From Cheilinus undulatus (Eukaryota; Chordata; Actinopteri; Labriformes; Labridae): a DNA stretch of 64,000 nucleotides. Of the stretch, positions 11,130-22,399 are shown one piece after another (positions within the stretch are counted from its first letter, which is position 1; the number at the start of each line of letters is the position of its first letter). The notes under the pieces are model-generated. The model saw only the letters and a program-made list of their open reading frames with translations. It did not search any database and was not told where the DNA came from. The translations under genes and the position numbers were made by a program. The DNA lies in the NCBI RefSeq assembly GCF_018320785.1, contig NC_054872.1, forward strand, positions 35,724,051 to 35,788,050, written 5' to 3'.

Positions 11130-13180
11130 TCAGTATTGATAATTAGCAGATATAAAACATGATCTTAACTCCCGTTTAATGAGGCATAGAGAGGCAGTCA
11201 GGTAAACAATGTGAAGCAACAGCTGAACAAAACAGTCACTGACTGTAGTTATGTTTCATGCAATTTCATATTCATCCAGTCAGAAGCTGCAGAGGAAACT
11301 TCTCTGTTTATGTGATTTTATTTGTCAAAAAGTTATATTAATCAAATTGGGATTAACAGTGGTTATCCTTGTAGAATGTAAACTTTTCTCAAATCATCTA
11401 TAGATAATTTAATACAATAGTTATTTATAAGATGATTTAATTACAAAAACATAAAAAACCCAGCAAATATCTGTAATAGCTTACTAGACAGCAGAGCCCT
11501 TCTCCTGCTAAACTAATGGAGGAGTGGTACTGTGATCTTCATATTTCGTGGTTAAGGCCACAGACCAAGCTGCAGCATTCGAAGATTTAGGAGGAAGTAT
11601 GAGTTGTCCTGATGGGAGGTCTGACCTCCCAACAACTTTTTTCTCTCCCCTCTCCTCCAGGCTTTCCCTCCTTAAGTCTCTGCCAATTGCAACTCAAGGA
11701 AGAAGGTGCAGAGTGAGAGACAGTCTGGGGGGAGCTGAGGTTTGGCCAAGTACAAAAGAATGGGATTTGACACAGAGGCAGAGCAAAAGAGAGAGTATGT
11801 CTGAGAGACAGGGAGGCAAAAAAGGGATACAGAGACGGAGAGAAGACCAAGACAGGAGTAATGGAGGAGGAACTGCCAAAAGGCAGGCCTTGGTGGTAAA
11901 TACAGAGGCGTACAAGGTGGAAAGAGAGTGAGACGGGGGAGGAGGCAAAGAGAAATACGGATGTGCTGAGGGGAACAGAAATGAATAAAAGATGGAGGGA
12001 GGCAGATAAGATCGAAAGGTAGCTGAGGTGAGTGAGAGAGCTGCTGGAACTATTAGATTCTCAGTAGGCAGTTTCTCCCCGTCTTCCTCTGCTGTACTTA
12101 TTGAGTCTAGCTTCGTGCAATGATGTTAATGCAACTACTAAACTGTCACAGTATGAGGTGTGTGTGAGTTCAGGTCAGTGCTCATTTATCTACCGCCATG
12201 TGTGTTGCATTTTTGTCTTTTTCCATCAAGTAAACAAGTTCTAAACTCCATCTGTTCATCCATCTCTTTGTGTGAGAAGAACACGAAGGAAACTTTTTAG
12301 AGTTGTGTTTACATGTCTGCGTGGGCGGGTCTGTGGCAGAACATCGCCCACTACCAATATGTACGAGTTTTTTCAATCAATTGACATCTACAGATTGTGC
12401 TTTCACTGACAGTTCTACTACAGTGTAATTCAAAAAATTTTCATCCTATGCAGGATTGAAGTATTCACAGAGGTTATGTTCTTTCTGTGACACTTGGGAT
12501 AAGGAAAACACCACCTGTGCCACACAGAAAAATCCTTTTCACCTGAGATGGAGCCAAAATTTGTCATCCTTTTTTTTTTAATTTTATTTGGTAAGCTTGC
12601 CAAGTGGAACATACTGCCAGTTTACCCAGGACTGCCAAATATCAGAATCAGCAGCACATTTGTGCTCTGCCTCGGTGATATCTACAACTAGGATGATACC
12701 TTAAGGATTATTCCACTTTATTATTACTGTGAAGCTATTTTCACAGCCTCAGGTATTATTTTGAATAATATTTGAACACTTTATTCAGATCTTTAACCAA
12801 AGTCAGTGCACCAAAAATGATAGCTAAAATCTGACTCACCAAATGTGTAAAACTAGTAAAGACCTAAAAGGTCTGCCAGGAGATAGTGCTACCAAAAGCT
12901 GATTAAACGATCTCACCTAAATAATTTAGGTTTTCAGTTCAGGGAAGTAAAGCTCAATCTAAAAACCCTCTGGCTGTCTTCTGATTAGCATACATACCCC
13001 TAAGAACAAGTCAATACTCAATACTCTTAGAGCAGTTGTTCTCAAAGTCTCACAGCCATCATCTGAGAAACTGAGACCCAAATTTCCAAAAAAAGTTCAT
13101 GTATTATGAAAAATGTTTTAATCAGACCTTTTGCCACAGGCGAATAAGATCAGGCACCTAAACATGAAGTCTCCATTTGC
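11130..13180. other. No gene recognised; purine-rich tract 11700-12020
   Basis: 11700-12020 is GA-rich, which keeps several frames open on both strands without coding content. A hAT-like terminus (GCAGTTGTTCTCAAAGTC) is near 13032. Confidence 0.35.
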
Positions 13181-13184
13181 AAAC

Positions 13185-13535
13185 ATTTGTGATACAAAAT
13201 GGATCATTCTGAAGAACTCAGTGGTACTGTAGCATTGTACTGTGATGGATGCCACCTTTGCAAGAAGACGGTTTGTGAAACTTCATTCCTGCTGGGTATT
13301 CCACAGTTGGCTGTAAGTGATATTAATAGAAATAGGAAGCATTTAGGAACAACAGCAACTCAGCCACAAAGCAGCAGACTGCCTAAAATCACAGAGCGGG
13401 GTCAGCACCTGCTAAGGTGCATGGTGGGTATAATCGCCAACATGCTGCTCATTCTATGGCTGAAGAGTTTCAGACTTTTCTGGCATTAATGTAGGCACAA
13501 TGGCAATGGGTTTCCATGGCCGAGCATCATCTTTG
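13185..13535 (+). mobile_element. Tc1-like transposase N-terminal fragment (family A)
   Basis: A 96-codon frame from 13199 reads MDHSEELSG, then GCHLCKKTV, then LGTTATQPQSSRLPKITERG. These match the helix-turn-helix DNA-binding half of a Tc1 transposase (paired GRPRK-type motif eroded to SSRLPK). Homology continues to GGGTTTCCATGGCCGAGCA near 13530 after a frame break. It belongs to the same family as the fragment at the left window edge, but covers the other end. Confidence 0.75.
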
Positions 13536-14434
13536 CAGATGATGTCACATGGCAGTGGAGTACTCCCCTTGGGGGACAAGTAGTGGTTTCTACATAGGGA
13601 AATGAAACCAAAACAGCCAAGTTTTGAGCTGTTTAGGGTTATGACAAGCATTCTCAGGGTGAAATAAAAACATTTTGATTCTTAAGCTACTTTTGTGTCC
13701 TGAAAGTAGTGAAATATTCAGGCAAACAAGGGGGAAAATAAACACATGAAAATGGAAGCAGACATGAATTAAAAAGCCTCCATCTAAAACCTGGACGAGC
13801 AGTGTCACACAACACTCATGTACAGTCTGTTTCATGTGGTTCAGCTTGGTTCAGTTCAGTTTTACCATGGCTAAACTCATTAAACTCCAATCTTATCTGT
13901 GTTTACTCAGCTGAAGCCTGATGAGTTTGTTGAGACGGGCTCCTAAACAGCTCTTGATCCGGTGCCACTTTGACGGTTTAAAATAACGACGAAGGACAGA
14001 GGAAAGGAAACTGGCACTCAAACAGGAGCTAACATAAAAAGAGCAAGTTCATAGCACAGGTTTGTTGTAAATCATCACTCAGTTGCTTACCCCAAAATGT
14101 ATCCAGTTTATATTCTATCACTGTTTTAATTCAAAGCATGCTTGTGACAAAATAAGGATTTTCGTATATGCCAAAGGAGCTCAGCTAGGCTCTTAGCTCA
14201 GTCTTGTTTCCCTGTATTTGGATAGACAATGCTGGAGGTCTGTGAGACTGAGTAATTTGTAATAATGATCACCAACATGCCAGGTAAATCTGTTAAACTG
14301 TGCTAAAAAAAAATCACTTTTTCGTCAAGCTCAGGAATTGTATTCAATGTAAAAATTTTCTGATGATAATTGTAGCAGAGATCCATTTAAAGCTATTAAG
14401 TACTGACTTTCCTCTGTTCCTATTCATTCCTAAT

Positions 14435-16026
14435 CAGTGTTAATTTAGTCGACTAAAACTGTGACTAAAAATGTTTGTCGACAGCCTGTTTTTCCATAAC
14501 AAAAAACCTAGACTTAAACTAACAAAAAAAGATCTGATGACTAAAACTAGGGATGCACGATACAGTTTTTCAGTTCTGATCCGATTCCGATAAATATGTG
14601 CCGATACTGATTCCTGTTTTCCAGTTTTTATTGTTGTTGGTATAATGTGTGAAGTGACATGAGGCTGTAGTAAACAACCCAGCTCCTCTTATTAAAAAGC
14701 AAAAAAAAAAAATAAAAACAAAAATGAATTGAATTTAAATGTATTCCAAACAAATTTATTTGAACTACTACTAAAAAAAGAAATATCAACATTATCCAAA
14801 AAACAACAACTGAGTTTAAGTTATAAACAACAATGCGTACCCTAAATAGCATAAATCAAGTAGGTTAAACTACTACTTTAACAGTCGGTTAAACTAATTA
14901 CCTGTCATTTTTTATGAACGTGGTCTTGAAATTCCTGTCTATAATGCCCTTTTAAACTGTAATGAACCTCCCGCCACTAGAGATCGCTGTAGCTTCAGTT
15001 AAAGGCCACAGCCTTCCTCTCTGACCCTTCACTGGATGTAAACAATGAGAAACCCAGCGGTAGCTAAGCTGTTACCGTCTAGTAGGAAGACCGCAGTACG
15101 ACAGTTTTCCAAAGTAGTAAATTAAAAGGAAGTGGTATGTAGGCTGTCGAGGGTTAAGCTCACGTATGACTACTCACCCGAAGTGAAACGAGGCCAAATA
15201 TCAAAGCACAACATTAATCTGCAAACAAAGGCGCTCACGGCGCTAGCTTTCAATGCTAGCCACGCTGTAGAGAGTATATCAGGCTAATGTCACACCCACT
15301 CTTCTTTGTGTTCTCTCATCTTTAGACTGGTTTTGACAATTCTAAATATAGATTTGCATTTAATCCACTAAGTTTATACTGCTAAGAACATCCCCAACTA
15401 ATACTAGCTCAGTTACACACAGACTGTCTCGCGTTAGACTGCAGTGCGTTCATGGTCTACTGCAAACTGTCGGATGGATTTGGATCGGTCACTTGGATCG
15501 GCGCCGTCAGTCAGATATCCGATCTATTAATTACGTCCATACTGGACCGATACCGATATTGGATCGGATCGGTCCCATCCCTAACTAAAACTGACAAAAA
15601 GTAAGTTTAGATTTCATTAAGATGACTAAAACTAGACTAAAATGAAATGTAGTTTTCGTCGGACATTCAAAATCTGTGATATTTCTCCGCTGTTGGTAAA
15701 TCTGTCAAAAAAACAATGCAGTTGTATCTATTCTGCCTCTCAGCTGTAGAAAGCAGGAACCCCAGGTTTGGCAGCATGCATAGATCACACTAACATGATC
15801 TGGTCTTAGATTTAGGCAAGAAAATAAATGCTAGGACTAAAAGTACAGACTAAAATGTGGGTAATTTTAACGGACTAAAACTAGACTAAAATGTTTTGAG
15901 TTTTTGTCAACTTGAACTAGCCTAAAACTAAAAAGGATAGAAATGACTAAAATGTGACTAAAACTAAAATGTATTTCATTTAAAGACTAAAAATAAAATT
16001 AAAAATAGCTGCCAAAATTAACACTG
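14435..16026 (+). mobile_element. Nonautonomous hAT-type element (family D, copy 2) carrying a nested insertion
   Basis: It begins CAGTGTTAATTTAGTCGACT and ends AAAATTAACACTG. It is flanked by a perfect 8-bp duplication TTCCTAAT at 14427-14434 and 16027-16034, diagnostic of hAT. Removing the nested element and its extra duplication leaves about 548 bp, similar to copy 1. No transposase is encoded. Confidence 0.85.
14548..15583. mobile_element. Nested hAT-type element, 1036 bp
   Basis: It starts TAGGGATGCACGATAC and ends CCCATCCCTA, with CCGAT-rich subterminal repeats at both ends. An exact 8-bp duplication ACTAAAAC lies at 14540-14547 and 15584-15591. Copy 1 of the host element has the single-copy empty site (GATGACTGAAACTGACAAAAAG near 3698), which confirms the insertion. 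There is no intact transposase; it is nonautonomous. Confidence 0.85.
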
Positions 16027-16034
16027 TTCCTAAT

Positions 16035-17980
16035 GAATCACATGATTCAGAACAACCTATGGACCCCTGCTCTACCTACCTGAGCCAAACCAGCACATGG
16101 TGCATGTCTTTTTCAGTCATATAAGCTAATATGCTAAAATGCTACCAGTTAACGTGAATTGTCTAACAGGCTTTAACCTGCTGGTTTAAACAAGGATTTC
16201 AATATTGGAAATAAAAATGCTCAAATAAAGAGACTCGAATCAAAGCTTAGACTCTGCTCTCAGAGCACAGACAAGCTTATGGAGTTGTTTTCAAGCAGAC
16301 GGTGCATGGTGCAGCATTTCAGTTTAATTTGATTCAAAATGTGTATGTGCCTAATAATTACTGGCTGGCAATTTAATTAGCCTTTATAATTAGACTACAC
16401 CACACACAGTGCCTCTCTCAGCTGCAGACACCAGAGTATTAACCAGGTGATCGGATCAGTGACTCCAAGCATCATTTCCAATATTAAGGTCACCCATTTT
16501 AATAAATATTAAATGATAATGATCAGTTGCCAATCAGCCTGGGTATAAATTCTTTCTCATACCAGAGAGTGAATTTAAATTTGTGCTCCCTATCTTGGGC
16601 TTTGCCACCTTTGACTTTTCAGAAATATCTCAGCCACTTTCCTGGAATGCAAAAAGTTTTCATAACCAGAAACTGCAAACAAGACCAAGAGCATTTGTTC
16701 AACTGAGAGAAAAACTAGAGTACAATACTAAAGATGTCCTCTTTGCAGAGACATTAGCAGAAGTAAGAAATCAGTATGATATTTAAACTTGATTAATACA
16801 AGATGTCATATGTAAAAAAAAATGTCCAGGATAAATTTAAATTCCAATAAATGAATAGTGTCAGTGACAGCAGCTCTATGAGGTGAGGTGTTTGTTAAAT
16901 CAGCCTCACACATAAACCCACACACTCACAAAGGGGAAAGGACAGCAGATGCATCCTGGGCAAATGATGCATTATTTGGTGTGATTGTTCTGTTGGTCCT
17001 CTTGTGTGGGTGGGCGACAAAATCCTGTTGCAATGTTGCACTGCCAGTGACAGTCAAGTGTGTTTGTGTGTATATAGGGTCTATAACTATCTGTGTGCTG
17101 AGAGCTGAAATGAAGGTTGGCTGTTATCATCCCCCACTGCCTTCCTCCCTTCCTCCATCCATCCCACCGCTCTGTCCTCTCAGTGCCACTTCTATGTAAG
17201 GTAGTTGCAGCCACATCATTTTTCAGGAGAGTCAGATGCCAGCGTTTTGCTCCCTTACACCCCCCCTTTATCCCGACCTCCCCCCTTCGTATACCTCTAT
17301 CCATCCAGCGCCGGCCCCTGTCCGCTCTCGGGCACTTCACAACTGGATGAGCAAAGCGGCAGCGGCTACCTACCGACCAACCTCCCCGGCTCTGTGATTG
17401 ACTGCAGCACTGCTGAGCAAGCCTCACTGTATCTGTGCCGTGTTTATTGCTTCTTTCACCTTCGCCGTAATTGAGTCCCTTCCCCATGCGAAATATGCAC
17501 CGTCAGACGGGCGGATGTGCATGTGGAGGGAATCTGTCAGGGTGTGTATGTGTGTGTGTGGGCCCTGAGAGTTGACTGACAGGCGACATAACTCAATTCA
17601 GCAATTCTGAGGGAGCCTGATGGCTGTTTTTTGAATGTGTGTGTGGGGGGGGGGCGTACAGAAATGTGTGTAGCTATCTGACCGACAACTGCATATAAGG
17701 GGAAAGTATATTTGGGCTTCTATACAGCTCTGGAGGAAGTTTACAGATGAAAGCTGACATATCTCTAAAAGCAAGGTATGGTTAGGTGTCAGAAGAGAAT
17801 GGGGAAAAGTAGCCAAACTATTTAAAAGTATATTTGTCGATTACTACATGCTTGCTTATGCACATTTTTAGGCACTGGCTCAGGCTGAGCCATCCAGGAG
17901 TGTGTTTGGCATGACAAAATGCCAGCACAACGATGCATGTGTGTGTGCCTGCATGTGTGAGCAGAATACTACTCAACCTC
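16035..17980. other. No gene recognised
   Basis: 17110-17400 is C-rich on the plus strand and keeps frames open on both strands without domain content. A short poly-G run occurs at 17645-17653. Confidence 0.35.
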
Positions 17981-17985
17981 TTTAA

Positions 17986-20313
17986 CACTAGAAAGTGCAT
18001 GGCAGTCATTTTGACTTTTCACAATTGTGTGACTTTGCTGAATTTGAGGTTACAATGCTGCTGGTCCCTTATTTTTCCTAAAGAGTCTGTAATTCAATTT
18101 AAAATGTGATTTGACAAATTGCATGAAAAAGGAAAAAAAAATATGACCACTTCTACTAAGGAAGACCACTTGGAGCCATTCTGACAGATTTTGGTACACG
18201 TATATTGATACATTTTCTGCAGTGGCGGCTGCATCTTGGTTGCTTGGCAGCATGTATTGTTTCTTACAGCGTTAGCTGCCTATTAGACCAATTTTAGATG
18301 TTTGGTCATTTGATCAAACCAGGCTGAGGAGGTTTTAGGCTGTTACTAGGCAGGATAAATGTGCTGCTCTGTGGTGCTGATCGCGGGCATAATAATGGTG
18401 CTTTCACACCAATGACTTTTGGTCCAGACTTTCTAACATCTCAGATTGAGCCAAACCTAAATGACAGCCATGAAACCTCCCCTGGACCACACTGTGGTGT
18501 GGCCAGACTGAACATGGTCAAGTTCTTCCTGTATGTGAAAACAGGTTGGTTTGGACCTTCATATCATAGAAAGGAAATTTACTGGGAAAAACATAAAACT
18601 ACAGAAACTTTGCAATTGTTTCCCAAGAAAATGAAAGAGAGTGGATACAAGAGCATGAGCGAACAGTGCCATCTGAAGATAAAGAAACTGCGGTATATGA
18701 AGATGCATGATGCTCCCCTTCTCTCCTGGGTCAGCATTGCCATGGCTTGCAGGATTGCATGCTGTGCTCTCTTTTTCTGTCTACAACCATAAAGTTGTCA
18801 TCTAATGAGGAAGCTCATATGGTGATCTCCGGCTCACCATGGTATGTACTGTAGTAAATCAACAATATGAGGGTGGAAAAAGCTACTTCATTTTATTTCT
18901 ACATTCAAGCTACATATGTTATTTAACATGCTGATGTCAGATCACTGCTGCCCAACTAACCCAAAAACGTAAACTATAGAGACACAAAATCCACACAGTT
19001 GATGACAATATCACAGAGGTTTGTCATGTAACATCTGACAGTCCATTTGCAGTAAATAAGGTGTTTGCCCTCTGAGTCCATTTTGTTGTCCCAGATTTTT
19101 TTGCATGTAAGAAATGAAATGAAAGCCCATGTTCTTATCATGTTTGCACACCAACAATGTGTCTGTCACTTTTTTTTTTCAGAACAGGTTCGATTTTATG
19201 CAAATTTTCACACAAGTCCAAGTACTTTAAATGGGGATTGATGATTCAAAACTGAGCCTGCTGCTTCCTTCTTGCTCGCTCACCCCCCTCCCCCTCTTGC
19301 GCTAAACCATCACTTTAAACACAGTAATTTGAACATGTATAATGAGGATATAAACCATGGAAATATAACAGATAAAGGCAGAAGTTTGTAGCCTACTCAC
19401 AGGTCATAGCATAGACTATTATAAAGTTGTTCTCCATCTCCCAAAGTTGGCACAGCACTATGACGCATGAGCGTTTGCTGCATGAAAATCTCTGTCAGGA
19501 TGGATTGATCCAGGGTGATTTTAAAGGAGTGGTGGAGTGTGAAACTATTTGCCACTTTCTGTGAATGTAGCAGGCAAATAAAAATGCACAGAAGGTTCGA
19601 GCGTGTGACTTTTTTTTTTTTTTCAGATTATAGATCAGAAAAAAATGCATCCTAAAATAACAGGCCAAGTGTGTGAAGACCTTTATAGTGTGAAACCAAA
19701 ACCAACCAAACCAAATATATACAACGTAACAAAAATACAAACCTTGGACAGGACTTTCAGGTGTAAAAACACCCCAAGATATCCGTCTTGCTCTTAGTTT
19801 TTTTTAAAGTTATTTTTATAAATTACTCTTTTTCCCTAGTAGTCTGATTATTATTTCTACCTCCCGTGTTCCCTTGTCCTTGTGTGTTAGTGGTTCCCTT
19901 ATAATTTCTAGTTATTATGTGTTATCTTGTTCTTTCCTGCCCTTGTGTTATTGTGCTTCTAGATGAGCTTCTGGTGTGCCTGTTTTATTTTGTAGTTTGC
20001 TTCCCTTGTGTTTGTTCTCTAGTTGTCTTCTATAAAGGAGATAGTAATTGAATGTTTCATTAGCAAATCAGATACTGCCAGTGGTTATTTTCTTGTTCTA
20101 CGAGTGTTAGATAAATTGCTTATTGCTAAGGTTTGTGGAAGTATAGGTGTGTGGAATGATTATGGCTTCAATCAAAAAAAGACATTTCAACAGAAGAGAT
20201 GTATTTCTGTCTGCATTGGGCATCTATCATTGGAGACAGCAGAGAGTGTATTTTAGCAATCAATGACCTCTCAAGATCTGTCTAGTAGGTTTTGAGTTCT
20301 GGCCTTTCTAGTG
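17986..20313. mobile_element. piggyBac-type element bounded by TTAA, with a nested element inside
   Basis: The left end is TTAA followed by CACTAGAAAG; the right end is CTTTCTAGTG followed by TTAA. The 10-bp inverted termini are perfect and the TTAA duplications (17982-17985 and 20314-20317) are the piggyBac signature. No transposase was recognised in the outer parts (17986-18396 and 19774-20313), so it is nonautonomous. The middle is a second transposon. Confidence 0.8.
18397..19773. mobile_element. Nested element with Harbinger-like content
   Basis: The termini GGTGCTTTCACACC and the complement GGTGTTTTTACACC form an inverted repeat that continues imperfectly for another 20 bases. A plus-strand frame (18361-18795) includes LFPKKMKESGYKSMSEQCHL followed by KIKKLR, resembling the Myb/SANT-like DNA-binding protein of PIF/Harbinger elements. 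I found no 3-bp target duplication, so the superfamily is inferred from the frame alone. Confidence 0.5.
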
Positions 20314-20367
20314 TTAAAATGCACACCTACACAACAGCACACACAACTATAAAATGGTCAAAGTGCC

Positions 20368-20390
20368 AAAAAAAAAAAAAAAAAAAAAAA
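20368..20390 (+). repeat. Poly(A) run, 23 A
   Basis: Uninterrupted A tract just right of the piggyBac element. It could be a retroposon tail, but no body is recognisable. Confidence 0.6.
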
Positions 20391-22035
20391 CAGCCAAGGA
20401 GGGAAGGTGGATTGGGATGTATAATGGATAAGTGAGATAAAGTGCCACAGACGTTAAGAAAGAAGGATGGAAAAAGTAGACGAGGAATGAGGGGAGTGAT
20501 GAATGTGCGTGTTTGTGTGTGTGAGCGATGGCATGAGAGATTGAAAGGAAGGAGATGAGGGGATTAAATATGAAGGAGCTAAACTCCGCTTCGGTGCAAA
20601 TGGTTGGAACAAAAAGTTACGCACCTGCTCCAGGAGGAAAAGAAGAGCGCAGGGAGGGAGCAGGAACTTATAGGGTTAGTTCGAAACAGGCATGGGAGCA
20701 AGAGGAGGTGGGCGGGAGATGAATGGAGATGGTTCGGGGGGACTGCACGGTCTCTGAAGGGCACGTACAGAGGAAATAAGCTTCTGCCTTCAGAATACTG
20801 CAAAGCAGCGTATAAGTAAAATGCACAGTTCAGCAAGCCCGGAGCGAGAGAGTTGCAGAGAGAAGGTAAAACTGGAGGTATGCTAAAAATGGCTAAAAGG
20901 CAAATATGTGTAAAAAGAAAGGAAAGGAAGTAGAAATTGAATTTACTTTCAGACACAAGAGTGATGGCAGGAGCAGAGGCAGGGAAGAATAGAAAAGTAG
21001 CTTTGGAAATAAATCAACAGGATCTGTTTAAGGCCCTGTTTACATTTTGGGTATTCAGACACCAAGTGATTGCACTTTAGTAGTGCATCCATACTCTGCA
21101 TTAAAGTCCTCACTGATATCTGTGCTCACTTACCCACCTGTTATGCAAACAACAGCCCATACATCATTTCCATGACTCTCTTCCCATGGCTCAGTATCCT
21201 GCATGCAGCGTGCAGTAAAACTGCTGGCAACACAAATGAACGGGGGCAAATCAGTCAGGAGCCAAGAGGCTAGCGGTGCCTCTTACAGCTTTTTTTCTCA
21301 GGTTGTCATAACAGTGATTTTAAAGGACACTTTGGTGTCCTATTTAGTAAATAAATAGTGTGGATTACTGGTTAAATTAAAAGGACAACTCAATGAAAAA
21401 CAAGTTAGGAGAGAGTCGTGATGTGTTGTTGGAAAAACTGTTTTAAACCTTTTACTGAGATGGGACAAATTAAATTGATCTCTCGAAAGAACCGCAATTC
21501 CCACGACTTTGATCAAGACTGGACAGACATAAAGATTGAAAACTGGTTGGCCCTTTGACATTGAATCTACTCTACCAAACTGATATGGTAGAAGGCACCC
21601 AAGACCATGTATGTGATATAATTATATATATTTATAATAAATTGACAGCACTACTCTATTTGAACAGCCCATTTTAAAACAGCGGTTTTCAAAGTGCTTC
21701 ACAATAAGAACAAATGAATACTCTAAAAATGTGGCCAAATAAATATGTATGTTAATATATATTCTAATGGTGCTGAGCCAAAACCTCATACCTCCAAAAT
21801 GACCACTTTTCAAGGAATGAAAAAAACGCTGTATTTTTAAATTAATTTAACACTGAATGGTCATAGTCAGAATCCTTAGACACTGTTCAGTGCTTTGAAA
21901 TGGCTTTAAACCCACTGACAGATGTAGATTGTGACAAATAGCTCTCATTTATGAAAAAATTGAAATTTAAGACTCCAGATATTTGTATAATATTTATTAT
22001 TAGTTAGATAACAGTTAAAATTAGGGGAATAAGAT
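20391..22035. other. No gene recognised
   Basis: 20400-20960 is purine-rich. A hAT-like terminus (CAGCGGTTTTCAAAGTG) is at about 21680. No exon seen. Confidence 0.35.
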
Positions 22036-22039
22036 CAAA

Positions 22040-22395
22040 GAAAAAAGCCACCAAAACAAGTTTCCTCCACAGGGCGGCTAGGCCTTAGAGAAAGGGTAAA
22101 GAGTTCAGACATCTGGAGTAGAGCCGCTGATCCTTTGCATCAAAAGGAGCCAGTTGAGGTGGTTTGAAGGCATCTGATCAGGATGCCTTATGGGTGTCTC
22201 CCTGTGGAGGTCTTCCAGGCATGTCTGACTGGGAGGAGACCTCAGGGAAGACTCAGAATGCCCTGGAGGGATTATATATCTGGTCTGGGTGCCTCAGGAT
22301 CCCCCTGAAGGAGTTGGAGAATGTTGGGAGAGAGATGTCTGGGTTGACTTGCTCAGCCGGCTGCCACTGCAACCCAGCCCGGGATGAGCAGAAGG
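22040..22395 (+). mobile_element. Non-LTR retrotransposon (LINE) 3' ORF fragment
   Basis: The DNA TTTCCTCCACAGGGCGGCTAG, GAGTAGAGCCGCTGATCC, GAGCCAGTTGAGGTGG and GGCATCTGATCAGGATGCC corresponds to the end of a fish LINE reverse-transcriptase ORF (FLRRVA ... GVEPL ... RSQMRWLGHL-type region). Frame breaks and stops interrupt it. It ends near CCAGCCCGGGATGAGCAGAAG. Clade not assigned. Confidence 0.65.
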
Positions 22396-22399
22396 AAAT

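Noticed and set aside
11548..11948. Frames of 84-127 codons on both strands
   Set aside because: They overlie a GA-rich tract that lacks stop codons by composition; encoded residues are repetitive with no domain.
16972..17487. 171-codon minus-strand frame, the longest in the window
   Set aside because: Composition is low-complexity (Gly/Arg/Trp-rich from the C-rich plus strand), no domain, no splice support, and other frames are equally open.
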